Positions 8,628 to 16,941 of a DNA stretch of 41,300 nucleotides are shown piece after piece. This DNA is from Thermosediminibacteraceae bacterium (GTDB taxonomy: Bacteria; Bacillota; Thermosediminibacteria; Thermosediminibacterales; Thermosediminibacteraceae), in assembly GCA_021890755.1 (NCBI GenBank), contig JAKKUQ010000013.1, forward strand, positions 1 to 41,300, given 5' to 3'. Made by a program: the position numbers and the translations under genes. A model generated the notes under the pieces. It made no database searches, was not told the DNA's origin, and saw nothing but the letters and a program-made list of their open reading frames with translations. Numbering within the stretch: the first letter of the stretch is position 1; each line of letters begins with the position of its first letter.

Positions 8628-9431
8628 TTGAACACTAATACGGAAGCTATTCGTGCAGAAAATCTAACAAAAATTTTCAAGACACGCAGGTCTGAGGTCG
8701 TTGCTTTGGAAAACGTAAATCTTTCGGTTAAAGACGGTGAATTCCTGTGCCTATTGGGACCAAGTGGATGCGGGAAATCAACCCTTCTCAGAATCTTAGC
8801 GGGGTTGGAAAAACAAACTTACGGGAAAGTATACCTTAAGGCTAAAAATACGGAAAAACCCTTGACCGCAGTTGTATTTCAGGGAGATTCCATTTTTCCC
8901 TGGATGAAGGTGATAGACAACGTGGAGTACGGTCTGCGGATAAGGGGGGTACCAGCACGAGAGAGAAGGGAAATCGCCCTAAAATATTTAAAATTGATGG
9001 GCCTTGAGAAATTTGCTGATTTATATCCCCCCCAGCTTTCTGGCGGCATGAAACAGAGGATAAATGTTGCAAGGGCCTTCGCTAGTGATCCAGAAATTCT
9101 CCTTATGGATGAGCCCTTTGGTGCTCTCGATGAACAAAACAGATTAATCCTGCAGCAGGAACTCTTGCGGATATGGGAAGGAAGCGGTAAGACTACTGTT
9201 TTCATAACCCACAGCATAGACGAAGCACTGCTTCTTGGGGATCGGATAGTAGTAATGACAGCCCAGCCGGGTAGAATAAAAGCAATACTCGATGTAGGAA
9301 TGGAAAGGCCCCGGGATATACTTTCGATAAAGTCATCTCCGAAGTTTGTAAAGCTTTATAGAGAAATCTGGGAGTACCTCCGGGAAGAAGTGCTCAAAGC
9401 AAGAAATTTTACTGGTAGCGGCGGCAAATGA
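8628..9431 (+). CDS. ABC transporter ATP-binding protein, SsuB/TauB family (267 aa)
   Basis: Cytoplasmic ATPase of the same importer. All nucleotide-binding motifs are present: Walker A GPSGCGKST, Q-loop VVFQGDSIFPWM, signature LSGGMKQR, Walker B ILLMDEPFGALDE and the switch His in FITHSIDEAL. The IFPWMKV stretch after the Q-loop is typical of nitrate/sulfonate/taurine ATPases. The preferred start is TTG at 8628, eight bases after AAAGGTGG; GTG codons at 8616 and 8622 are in frame but lie in or next to that site. The gene ends in a bidirectional terminator shared with the convergent TRAP operon. Confidence 0.93.
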   Translation: MNTNTEAIRAENLTKIFKTRRSEVVALENVNLSVKDGEFLCLLGPSGCGKSTLLRILAGLEKQTYGKVYLKAKNTEKPLTAVVFQGDSIFPWMKVIDNVEYGLRIRGVPARERREIALKYLKLMGLEKFADLYPPQLSGGMKQRINVARAFASDPEILLMDEPFGALDEQNRLILQQELLRIWEGSGKTTVFITHSIDEALLLGDRIVVMTAQPGRIKAILDVGMERPRDILSIKSSPKFVKLYREIWEYLREEVLKARNFTGSGGK

Positions 9432-9434
9432 AAA

Positions 9435-9471
9435 ACACCCCCGAGAATTTCCGGGGGTGTAATTTTTAAAA
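9435..9471. terminator. Bidirectional terminator between ABC and TRAP operons
   Basis: ACACCCCCG (9435-9443) pairs perfectly with CGGGGGTGT (9452-9460). The right side is followed by AATTTTT and the left side preceded by AAAAA, so it can stop transcription from both convergent operons. Confidence 0.9.
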
Positions 9472-9477
9472 CTTTCC

Positions 9478-11427
9478 CTAGACGGTTTGCGCGTAAGTCC
9501 TTTTTACTTTCTGCTTCTGTATGATATATCCGGCGATAAGTAGCCCTAGGCCTACCAGGTCGGTTATAAACCCTGGGGTCACCATTAAAACGCCGCCCGC
9601 AAAGAATATAATTCTTTCCAGTAACGATTGGTGGGTGAGGAAATACCCGCTTACAGCTGAACCGACTCCAATAATCCCTATAATAGATGTTACAACAATC
9701 TCAACTATTTCTATTGCTGTGACATCTATAAGGAGCATTTCCGGGTGGTAAACAAAAATATAAGGTACCAGGAATGCCGCTATTGCCAGCTTTGATGCCT
9801 CTATTCCGGTCTTGAACGGATTGGCCTTCGCTATACCGGCACCGACGAAAGCCGCAAGAGCCACAGGTGGTGTCACGTCAGCAATGATGCCAAAGTAGAA
9901 AGCGAACATGTGAGCTGCAAGCACGGGAACGTTGAGCATTATCAGCGCTGGAGCAGCAATGGTAGAGGTTATGACATAATTGGCTGTTGTCGGCACTCCC
10001 ATGCCAAGGATAAGAGATGTTATCATTGTCAAAAACAGGGTTAATAAAAGGTTATTGTTGGCAAGGTCCACCAGCGTTGAACCTAGTTTAAGGCCAAGGC
10101 CCGTCTGAGTGACAACTCCCACAATTATACCGGCGCAGGCGGTAGCAGCCACCACTCCGAGAGCGCTCCGGGCTCCCTGTTCAAGCCCGTTTACAATATC
10201 CGAAAAACTTATACGCGTATTTTTTCTCAGCATCGAAGAAAGGATTGCGAGAATAATTGCAAAGAGCGCCGCTTTCGTTAGAGTACGGCCTGCTACCAGC
10301 AAATAAATTAAAGCGAAGAGGGGAATGAGCAGATGACCCCTTTCTTTCAAAATCACGCCGAGTTTCGGGAGTTCCTCCCGCTTCATACCCCTGAGTCCCA
10401 GTTTTTTTGCTTCAAAATGAACCTGAGTCCACACTCCGAAATAGTAAAGAAGCGCGGGTATGATAGCTGCCTGAATTATCCGCAAATAAGGAACTCCAAT
10501 GAATTCGTGCATCAAAAAAGCTGCTGCTCCCATTATGGGCGGCATTATCTGTCCTCCTGTGGATGCCACAGCCTCTACAGCACCGGCAAATTCTGGCCTG
10601 TATCCAAGACTTTTCATCATCGGAATCGTGAAACTTCCGGAACCCGCAGTGTTGGCCACAGAACTTCCGGATACGGTCCCCTCCAGGGCGGAAGAAATGA
10701 CCGCCACTTTGGCCGGCCCTCCCGCTGCCCATCCTGCCACGGCGTTGGCAAGGTTTATAAAAAGCTGCCCAAGCCCGGTTTTTTCAAGGAAGGCTCCAAA
10801 TAATATAAAAAGAAATACAAACTGTGATGAAACTCCGATGGGAATACCGAAAATACCTTCCGTAGTAAAAAACTGATGCTGTACGAGGCTGGGCAGGTCC
10901 ACACCCCTGTGGGCAAAGGGACCCGGGATCTGTCGTCCAAGGAGAGCATAAATGATGAAACAGGTGGCGACAACAACCATAGGCAGCCCTACTACCCTTC
11001 TTACTGCCTCCAGCACAAGAAAAATTCCCGTTAAACCCACAATATAATCGAGGGTGGTTACCGTTCCGGCGCGCAGTACCAGCTGCTCATAAAAGGCGGG
11101 TATATAAAGCGGGACAAGAGCTCCCAGCAGCGAAAAAACGATATCGACCGGATGAATCCTATCCCTGGGCCAGGATTTTCTTGCCGGATATAAAAGGAAA
11201 ATGAGACACAGCGCGAATGAGAGGTGGATGGACCTTTGGATCATGGCGTCCAGGGTACCAGCGGCGGCGGTGTAAATCTGAAAAGCTGAAAAAGTTATGG
11301 CAACAGCTGCAACCACCTTTGCCATAAAACCCTTGAGTGTTCTATAGTCGGATTCTGCATCGACCTTTCTTAATATTTCCTCAGCAATTTTTTGGGTATC
11401 TGAACTTATATATGGTTTTTCGCTCAT
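9478..11427 (-). CDS. TRAP transporter permease, 4TM/12TM fusion, TAXI type (649 aa)
   Basis: Integral membrane protein that joins the small (DctQ-like) and large (DctM-like) TRAP permease subunits in one chain, as is usual for TAXI-type systems. The hydrophobic N-terminal part (residues about 30-180) is followed by the long transport domain with family motifs such as EGTVSGSSVANTAGSGSFTIP and GGQIMPPIMGAAAFLM, and LGMGVPTTANYVITSTIAAP near residue 470. It should import an organic anion using a sodium or proton gradient together with the TAXI binding protein encoded upstream. The C-terminal extension with two further hydrophobic segments ends in a basic tail. Minus-strand ATG behind AAGGGAGTG. 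Substrate unknown; TAXI systems are often linked to glutamate or dicarboxylates. Confidence 0.94.
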   Translation of the reverse strand: MSEKPYISSDTQKIAEEILRKVDAESDYRTLKGFMAKVVAAVAITFSAFQIYTAAAGTLDAMIQRSIHLSFALCLIFLLYPARKSWPRDRIHPVDIVFSLLGALVPLYIPAFYEQLVLRAGTVTTLDYIVGLTGIFLVLEAVRRVVGLPMVVVATCFIIYALLGRQIPGPFAHRGVDLPSLVQHQFFTTEGIFGIPIGVSSQFVFLFILFGAFLEKTGLGQLFINLANAVAGWAAGGPAKVAVISSALEGTVSGSSVANTAGSGSFTIPMMKSLGYRPEFAGAVEAVASTGGQIMPPIMGAAAFLMHEFIGVPYLRIIQAAIIPALLYYFGVWTQVHFEAKKLGLRGMKREELPKLGVILKERGHLLIPLFALIYLLVAGRTLTKAALFAIILAILSSMLRKNTRISFSDIVNGLEQGARSALGVVAATACAGIIVGVVTQTGLGLKLGSTLVDLANNNLLLTLFLTMITSLILGMGVPTTANYVITSTIAAPALIMLNVPVLAAHMFAFYFGIIADVTPPVALAAFVGAGIAKANPFKTGIEASKLAIAAFLVPYIFVYHPEMLLIDVTAIEIVEIVVTSIIGIIGVGSAVSGYFLTHQSLLERIIFFAGGVLMVTPGFITDLVGLGLLIAGYIIQKQKVKRTYAQTV

Positions 11428-11444
11428 TAGTTTACACTCCCTTC

Positions 11445-11927
11445 TTATTTAATCTTTTTTATAACCCATCGGTGCGCGGCAGAAATAGTAAGCAGGTCTT
11501 CACTTTCTGCGATATCCGTAAAATTTATGCGCCTGCCGTCGATGATTACTGCATGGCCGGGCAGCGGAGAAACCCATAGGGGTATCTTCTCTAAAGTCCT
11601 TGACTGAGTTACAACAAACTGTCCGTTTACGTTTTTAAAGGTTCCACTGGGATTAAAAGGCAATCCTGTTCCGAGGGAGTAAAACCGCGTTTCTTTTAAA
11701 GTCACTGTACTGTCGTCGTTAATGCGATACAATTCATATACAGGTGTTCGCTCTATGGAGTGAACGAAAGTCAGTGTGAACTCTCCACTTTTGACCGGGA
11801 GCACGGTGGTAGTTTTTTTATATTCGTTGTATATAATGAGTACCTTCTCGCGCTCTACTCGAAAGTAAGTGAAAAATACTGCCAGAATTGTTATTAAAAG
11901 CAGGCACAGACCTTTTTGCTTTTTCAT
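11445..11927 (-). CDS. DUF1850 protein of the TAXI-TRAP operon (160 aa)
   Basis: Small exported or membrane-anchored protein of the DUF1850 family: one N-terminal hydrophobic segment (residues about 7-22) and a beta-rich domain with the conserved FTLTFVHSIERTPVYELY and FYSLGTGLP segments. DUF1850 genes often lie between the TAXI binding protein and the fused TRAP permease, as here, so a role in that transporter is likely, but no biochemical function is established. The proposed ATG is not preceded by a recognisable Shine-Dalgarno sequence; instead a perfect ten-base-pair hairpin ends a few bases upstream. Translation may depend on coupling or on processing of the message. Confidence 0.85.
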   Translation of the reverse strand: MKKQKGLCLLLITILAVFFTYFRVEREKVLIIYNEYKKTTTVLPVKSGEFTLTFVHSIERTPVYELYRINDDSTVTLKETRFYSLGTGLPFNPSGTFKNVNGQFVVTQSRTLEKIPLWVSPLPGHAVIIDGRRINFTDIAESEDLLTISAAHRWVIKKIK

Positions 11928-11932
11928 AATAT

Positions 11933-11957
11933 GAGCATTGGAATTGCTCCAATGCTC
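11933..11957 (-). promoter_or_regulatory. Intercistronic hairpin between TAXI binding protein and DUF1850 gene
   Basis: GAGCATTGGA (11933-11942) and TCCAATGCTC (11948-11957) form a perfect ten-pair stem with a five-base loop. No T run follows on the minus strand, so it looks like an RNA-stabilising or processing hairpin and not a terminator. It could raise the level of the binding-protein message relative to the downstream genes. Confidence 0.7.
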
Positions 11958-11973
11958 TTAACCCCTCCCTTGG

Positions 11974-12954
11974 CTATTTGCCTATCTCTTTGAAGTATTT
12001 TTCAGCTCCGGGATGAAGCGGTATCGACATATTCTCTTTGCCACTTTCGGGCACTATTTGCTTGCCGCTATGTTCATGAGCTGCTATCAAGCGATCCTTG
12101 TTTTCATACATGGTTTTCACCATCTGATAAACTAGGTCTTCTGGGTATTGGGCACTTACTGCCAGCATGGATTTAACAGATACTGCCGTTACGTCTTCCG
12201 TCTGGCCGCTGTACGTGTTAGCCGGTATTACTGTTCTGGAATAGAACGGGTACTTGGAGATAAGAGTTTCGATGGTCTTGTCGTCAAGGGGTATCAGCGC
12301 TATTTTATGCTGAGTAGCAATATCAGTGATCGCTGCCGTTGGAAAACCGGCGGTGACAAAGGCCGCATCGATATTGCCGTCTTTCAGGCTGTTAGCCGCC
12401 TCGGAAAAGCTTAAGTATTGAACCTGAATATCGTTATAGGTTATACCGGCAGCTTCAAGGATCTGCCTGGCATTGGCTTCGCTGCCGCTTCCTGCAGCCC
12501 CAACAGCTACTTTCTTGCCCTTGAGGTCAGCAAGAGCCTTGATTCCCTTATCGGCTGTGGTGACGATCTGTATAGTCTCGGGATAGAGGGTCGCAAGGCC
12601 CCTTATGTCCTCGTACTTCTTGTCCTTAAACATTTCGGAACCCGTATAAGCGTAATAAGCGATATCGTTTTGCACAAAAATTACGTCGGCTTTGCCGTCT
12701 TTTAAGAGGTTCACGTTTGCCACTGAGGCGCCGGTAGCCTGAGCAGTAGCATTAGCGCCTTTGATGTTTTTATTCCATATTTCCGCCAAAGCTCCGCCAA
12801 GGGGGAAATAAGTACCTGCGGTTCCGCCGGTTGCTATGTTTATAAATTTTTGCCCTCCGGAGCCCTGTACCCCGGTGTTGCTGCCACCGCAGCCGGTCAC
12901 AAAAACAGCTGCAATCAGCATTACCATTAGCAATGCTAGTATCTTTCTTAACAT
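11974..12954 (-). CDS. TAXI-family TRAP substrate-binding lipoprotein (326 aa)
   Basis: Extracytoplasmic binding protein of the TRAP importer. It has a lipoprotein signal with lipobox VTGC (Cys22), a Gly/Ser-rich linker and then the TAXI domain. Diagnostic segments are FINIATGGTAGTYFPLGGALAEIWN near the N-terminus, NLLKDGKADVIFVQND, and LKGKKVAVGAAGSGSEANARQILEAAG at the hinge. The first gene of a three-gene operon with the DUF1850 protein and the fused permease. The minus-strand ATG follows AAAAGGAGG. The leader is about 110 bases from a strong predicted promoter. Confidence 0.94.
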   Translation of the reverse strand: MLRKILALLMVMLIAAVFVTGCGGSNTGVQGSGGQKFINIATGGTAGTYFPLGGALAEIWNKNIKGANATAQATGASVANVNLLKDGKADVIFVQNDIAYYAYTGSEMFKDKKYEDIRGLATLYPETIQIVTTADKGIKALADLKGKKVAVGAAGSGSEANARQILEAAGITYNDIQVQYLSFSEAANSLKDGNIDAAFVTAGFPTAAITDIATQHKIALIPLDDKTIETLISKYPFYSRTVIPANTYSGQTEDVTAVSVKSMLAVSAQYPEDLVYQMVKTMYENKDRLIAAHEHSGKQIVPESGKENMSIPLHPGAEKYFKEIGK

Positions 12955-13018
12955 TTTGAGACCTCCTTTTAGTTTGTTAATTAAATTTAGTCTATTTTAA
13001 TTTTATTAGACAAGTCAC

Positions 13019-13064
13019 GCAAATATACGATTTACTACACGATTTTTAGAACAAGTATATTTGC
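13019..13064 (-). promoter_or_regulatory. Inverted repeat in the 5' leader of the TAXI-TRAP operon
   Basis: GCAAATATAC (13019-13028) and GTATATTTGC (13055-13064) are perfect inverted repeats 26 bases apart. The right arm coincides with the predicted transcription start, so the repeat could be a 5'-terminal RNA stem or a pair of operator half-sites just downstream of the promoter. Confidence 0.55.
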
Positions 13065-13069
13065 ATACA

Positions 13070-13098
13070 ATTATACAGTACTGTTGAGAAGAAGTCAA
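13070..13098 (-). promoter_or_regulatory. Sigma-A promoter of the TAXI-TRAP operon
   Basis: On the minus strand TTGACT (13098-13093) and TATAAT (13075-13070) are separated by exactly 17 bases: five of six consensus matches at -35 and six of six at -10. Confidence 0.85.
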
Positions 13099-13127
13099 AA
13101 TATAAAAATGCAGCGTCTAAAAATTAA

Positions 13128-13136
13128 TGGTATAAT
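13128..13136 (+). promoter_or_regulatory. Extended -10 promoter of the lemA operon
   Basis: TGGTATAAT is a perfect extended -10 element about 34 bases before the lemA start. No good -35 is seen, which extended -10 promoters tolerate. Confidence 0.6.
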
Positions 13137-13169
13137 TAAATGTAACAAAAATATTTAGGGGGGTCTTCT

Positions 13170-13751
13170 TTGAGATATAGATCAACCAATGCGATTCTCG
13201 CCATAGCTATAATTCTCGTGATGTTTGCGATGTATGCCTTCGGCACCTATAACAGCCTTGTGACTGCGGAGGAAGATGTAAACAGCAAGTGGAGCCAGGT
13301 GGAAAACCAGCTTCAAAGGAGAGCGGATCTCATACCGAATCTGGTGGAGACGGTAAAGGGCTACGCTGCCCATGAGCAGGAGATTTTCACAGAGGTCACC
13401 AGAGCCCGCGAAAAACTTATAAGCGCCGGTTCTGTAGCGGAGAAAGCCCAGGCTGATGCTCAACTAACCAGCGCTTTATCGCGGCTTTTAGCCATCGTGG
13501 AAAACTATCCCAATTTAAAAGCCGATGCCAACTTTAGACAGCTGCAGGATGAGCTTGCGGGCACCGAAAACAGGATAGCAGTAGCAAGAATGGACTACAA
13601 CAACGCTGTTCAAAGGTACAACAGCAAAATTAGAAGCTTTCCAACGGTAATTATTGCAAGGCTTATGGGTTTTGAAAAAAGGGAATACTTTAAAGCTGAA
13701 GAGGGGGCTTTGGAGGTACCGAAAGTAGACTTCAGCAATAAGGGAGATTAA
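13170..13751 (+). CDS. lemA: LemA family membrane protein (193 aa)
   Basis: LemA-family protein: one N-terminal transmembrane segment (residues about 7-27) followed by a long helical domain. Family hallmarks are NSLVTAEEDVNSKWSQVENQ, the RRADLIPNLVETVKGYAAHE segment and the C-terminal NNAVQRYNSKIRSFPTVIIA stretch. Biochemical function is not established; LemA genes are commonly paired with TPM-domain proteins, as here, and a role in membrane or envelope quality control is often suggested. TTG start behind AGGGGGGT. The TPM gene starts five bases after the stop, indicating one operon. Confidence 0.93.
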   Translation: MRYRSTNAILAIAIILVMFAMYAFGTYNSLVTAEEDVNSKWSQVENQLQRRADLIPNLVETVKGYAAHEQEIFTEVTRAREKLISAGSVAEKAQADAQLTSALSRLLAIVENYPNLKADANFRQLQDELAGTENRIAVARMDYNNAVQRYNSKIRSFPTVIIARLMGFEKREYFKAEEGALEVPKVDFSNKGD

Positions 13752-13756
13752 TAAAC

Positions 13757-14593
13757 ATGAATGTTAAACAATTCTTTTTGGTAAGTTTTCTGGGAATTGC
13801 AGTTACTTTAGTAAGTCTTGCGGCGGTACTTTCGGATGCCTATGGTGCCGAACCCGTACCGCCCAGGCCTTCGCAATTGGTTTACATCTACGACTATGCC
13901 GGGCTAGTAGACGAAGCTGATGAAGAAAAGATAAGGGAAGTAGCTGCGGCTATTGATGAAAAAACTGGAGCCCAGATAGTGGTAGTTACGGTGAACGACC
14001 TTGCAGGCAGGACGATAGAGGATTATGCCCTGACTCTTTTCAGGAGCTGGGGCATAGGAGATAAGGAGAAAAACAACGGGATTTTGATTTTGGTAAATAA
14101 AGAAAACCTGCTTTTGGGGAAAAGCGGCCGGATTAGAATAGAAGTGGGCTACGGGCTGGAAGGGGCAATAACCGACGGTAGAGCCGGATGGATTCTCGAT
14201 AATTTCGCCTTGCCAGCCTTTGAAGAAGGCGAGTTTTCAAGGGGAATTACCGATACCTTTATGGCAGTTGCAGCGGAGGTAGCGCAGGAATACGGCCTGG
14301 ACCTTAAACAGGATGAACTTTCGGAGCTTACCGGGTATGTCGAAGAAGTATCCCTGCCTTATGACCTAATTTTTGCCATAATAGTTTTTATTTTTATTTC
14401 AATGATTCTGCTGTCCGGAACCGGGGGAAGGCCAAGAAGAAGGAGACCTTACGGAGGTTTTGGACCTTTCTGGGGCCCCTTTAATAGCGGTGGGTTCGGA
14501 GGAGGATTCGGCGGCTTCGGCGGAGGTTTCGGAAGCGGTGGAGGCGGAAGTTTTGGAGGAGGTTCAAGCGGCGGAGGAGGCGCAAGCCGGTAG
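13757..14593 (+). CDS. TPM-domain (YgcG-like) membrane protein (278 aa)
   Basis: Exported protein with an N-terminal signal peptide (residues about 1-30) and a TPM phosphatase-like domain (about 35-180) with YIYDYAGLVDEADEEKI, GAQIVVVTVND and IEVGYGLEGAITDG. A transmembrane segment (about 203-223) follows, then a basic RPRRRR stop-transfer stretch and a glycine-rich tail ending in Gly/Ser/Phe repeats. This layout is standard for the family. The function is unclear; the domain has been linked to photosystem repair in plants, and in bacteria it usually travels with LemA. The tail (14450-14590) is repetitive at the DNA level because of glycine codons. Confidence 0.92.
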   Translation: MNVKQFFLVSFLGIAVTLVSLAAVLSDAYGAEPVPPRPSQLVYIYDYAGLVDEADEEKIREVAAAIDEKTGAQIVVVTVNDLAGRTIEDYALTLFRSWGIGDKEKNNGILILVNKENLLLGKSGRIRIEVGYGLEGAITDGRAGWILDNFALPAFEEGEFSRGITDTFMAVAAEVAQEYGLDLKQDELSELTGYVEEVSLPYDLIFAIIVFIFISMILLSGTGGRPRRRRPYGGFGPFWGPFNSGGFGGGFGGFGGGFGSGGGGSFGGGSSGGGGASR

Positions 14594-14636
14594 AAACTTT
14601 CGATGCTTATTTTTTTTTAAAAGGTGGTGACCTGCC

Positions 14637-16292
14637 TTGAAGGTTTTTATCAAAGGCATTGCGGAAAGGACTTTCGAAGGACCGGTAACTTTGCGCGATA
14701 TAGCTGAAGAAGTTAAGGCATCCTTTTCTTCGCCTGTTGCCGCAGCCGTTTTAAATAACCAGGTCTACGACCTAAATCACACATTGACCGACGATGCAAG
14801 CATAGAATTTCTCGACCTTTCCACCGAAATTGGAATGAGGATCTACGTGAGAACCCTTACTTTTATTTTCATAAAGGCAGCGAGCGATGTCCTTCCAGGC
14901 TGCCGGGTCCTGGTAGAACATTCTATAGGCGACGGTATATACTGCGAAATACAGTGGAAAGAACCCATCGGCTTGGATGATGTGGAAGCCATAGAAAAGA
15001 GGATGCGGGAACTGGTCGAAAAGGATATACCTATAGTTAAAAAAAGGGTGCCTGTTGAAGAAGCCGCGCTCAAATTCAAGAGGATGGGATGGGAGGATAA
15101 AGTCAGGCTGCTAAAATACGTAAAGGAAGATTACATTGACATATACGAACTCGACGGAATGATCGATTATTTTTACGGCTACCTCCTGCCGTCTACCGGA
15201 TACGTCCGGTGGTTCGGGCTTAAGTTCTATCTTCCGGGTGTTATCTTGCAGCACCCCAGCACCGATGACCCGAAGAGCCTTCCCGCTTTTAATGAACAGC
15301 CAAAGCTTTTCAAGGTATTCAGGGAGTCCGAGCGCTGGGCTCACATCTTGGGAATAGCCGATGCCGGAGCGTTAAACGATTATATTACCTCCGGAAGAGC
15401 AGGTGAAATCATAAGAATTGCGGAGGCGCTCCACGAAAAGAAAATAGCAAGGATAGCTGATACCATTTACGAAAACAGGGATATGCTAAGAGTGATACTG
15501 ATAGCGGGCCCATCATCATCAGGCAAAACCACCTTTGCTCAAAGGTTGATGGTGCATCTCATGGTAAATGGCTTAAAGCCCGTAGCCATATCGCTGGACG
15601 ATTACTTTGTGGACCGCGACAAAACTCCACTGGGCAAAGATGGAAAGCCGGATTTTGAAGCGCTGGAAGCGATTGATATTAAACTTTTCAACCAGCAACT
15701 TGCAGCATTAATTCAGGGAAAAGAGGTATACCTCCCAAAATACAATTTCATAACAGGGAAAAGGGAATTTTTAAAGTATCCCATAAAAATCGAAAAAGAC
15801 CAGCCTATAATCATAGAAGGTATACACGCCCTCAACGAAAAGCTCACCTTTGCCATACCGAAAAAAGATAAGTTTAAAATCTACGTCAGCGCCCTGACAC
15901 AGCTTAACATCGACAACCACAATTACATTTCTACTTCGGCCACAAGGCTTCTCAGGCGTATAGTAAGGGATAGCCGCACCCGTGGGGCTGATGCAAGGAA
16001 AACCCTGGCAATGTGGCCTTCGGTTCAAAAAGGAGCAAGGAATTATATCTTCCCCTTCCAGGAAGAAGCAGACGTTATGTTTAACTCGGCGCTGGTCTAC
16101 GAATTCGCATTATTGAAAAAATACGCAGAGCCGCTTCTTAAGAAAATTGGGCCAGAATACCCTGAACACGTGACGGCAAAGTACCTTTTAAAACTGCTGG
16201 AACACTTTGAGACTATTGAAGATGAGTGGGAGATACCAGCTACGTCGATAATTCGTGAATTTGTGGGCAACAGCTGTTTTAAAGTAGGATAA
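14637..16292 (+). CDS. Uridine kinase-like P-loop kinase with N-terminal TGS domain (551 aa)
   Basis: Cytoplasmic nucleoside-kinase-like protein. Residues 1-60 resemble a TGS domain and about 65-190 resemble the second additional domain of threonyl-tRNA synthetase, but without a catalytic aminoacylation core. The C-terminal half is a phosphoribulokinase/uridine kinase domain with Walker A GPSSSGKT at residues 291-298, followed by SLDDYFVDRDKTPLGKDGKPDF and IIEGIHALNE. The physiological substrate is not established for this Firmicutes family. TTG start behind AAGGTGGTGA. It stands alone between the TPM gene and hpf; the latter has its own promoter. Confidence 0.9.
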   Translation: MKVFIKGIAERTFEGPVTLRDIAEEVKASFSSPVAAAVLNNQVYDLNHTLTDDASIEFLDLSTEIGMRIYVRTLTFIFIKAASDVLPGCRVLVEHSIGDGIYCEIQWKEPIGLDDVEAIEKRMRELVEKDIPIVKKRVPVEEAALKFKRMGWEDKVRLLKYVKEDYIDIYELDGMIDYFYGYLLPSTGYVRWFGLKFYLPGVILQHPSTDDPKSLPAFNEQPKLFKVFRESERWAHILGIADAGALNDYITSGRAGEIIRIAEALHEKKIARIADTIYENRDMLRVILIAGPSSSGKTTFAQRLMVHLMVNGLKPVAISLDDYFVDRDKTPLGKDGKPDFEALEAIDIKLFNQQLAALIQGKEVYLPKYNFITGKREFLKYPIKIEKDQPIIIEGIHALNEKLTFAIPKKDKFKIYVSALTQLNIDNHNYISTSATRLLRRIVRDSRTRGADARKTLAMWPSVQKGARNYIFPFQEEADVMFNSALVYEFALLKKYAEPLLKKIGPEYPEHVTAKYLLKLLEHFETIEDEWEIPATSIIREFVGNSCFKVG

Positions 16293-16325
16293 CTTAGCCT
16301 GCAGCTGGATTTTGCTGGCGATTGC

Positions 16326-16334
16326 TGGTATAAT
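16326..16334 (+). promoter_or_regulatory. Extended -10 promoter of hpf
   Basis: TGGTATAAT, identical to the extended -10 of the lemA operon, lies about 40 bases before the hpf ATG. No good -35 hexamer at 17 bases is visible. Confidence 0.6.
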
Positions 16335-16373
16335 CGTAAATACAGAATATTATAACAGAAGGGAGTATAGTTT

Positions 16374-16916
16374 ATGAAGGTAACGGTGAGCGGCAAGAAT
16401 ATTGAGATAACTCCGGCATTGAGGGAATACGCCGAGAAAAAGATAGGAAAGCTGGGCAAGCATTTAAACTATTTGAATAACGATAACCTGGAAGCCCAGG
16501 TAACGCTTCATGTGCAAAAAGAAAGACACATCGTAGAAGTAACCATACCCGTAAACGATATAATCCTGAGAGGGGAAGAAGAAACCCAGGATATGTATTC
16601 AGCCATAGACCTGGTGGCAGAAAAGCTGGAAAAGCAGATCGAGAAATACAAGACAAAGATTACTAAAGCGTTGCGGAAGGATTTTCCGAAGAATATTGTT
16701 GCTCTCCAGGACGAAGAACACGAGGAAGAAGAATTGAAAGTTGTAAAAGTGAAAAGGTTCGCTGTAAAGCCGATGAACGTGGAGGAAGCGATACTGCAGA
16801 TGAACCTCCTCGGGCACAATTTCTTCGTTTTTACCAACGCTGAAACCGAACAGATTAATGTAGTATATAAAAGGAAGGATGGGGATTACGGCTTAATAGT
16901 CCCTGAAATGCTATAA
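16374..16916 (+). CDS. hpf: Ribosome hibernation promoting factor, long form (180 aa)
   Basis: Ribosome-binding protein that pairs 70S ribosomes into inactive dimers in stationary phase. The N-terminal domain (residues 1-100) begins MKVTVSGKNIEITPALREYAEKK and has the usual beta-alpha-beta RNA-binding pattern. A charged linker follows (about 101-125). The C-terminal dimerisation domain (about 126-180) contains VKRFAVKPMNVEEAILQM and FFVFTNAETEQINVVYKRKDG. This two-domain architecture is the long HPF of Firmicutes. ATG behind GAAGGGAG; own extended -10 promoter and strong terminator make it a single-gene unit. Confidence 0.95.
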   Translation: MKVTVSGKNIEITPALREYAEKKIGKLGKHLNYLNNDNLEAQVTLHVQKERHIVEVTIPVNDIILRGEEETQDMYSAIDLVAEKLEKQIEKYKTKITKALRKDFPKNIVALQDEEHEEEELKVVKVKRFAVKPMNVEEAILQMNLLGHNFFVFTNAETEQINVVYKRKDGDYGLIVPEML

Positions 16917-16941
16917 CCTACCCTGCGGGGTAGGTTTTTTT
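16915..16941 (+). terminator. Rho-independent terminator of hpf
   Basis: AACCTACCC (16915-16923) pairs with GGGTAGGTT (16928-16936) around TGCG, followed by a T run. The left arm overlaps the hpf stop codon by two bases. Confidence 0.93.
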
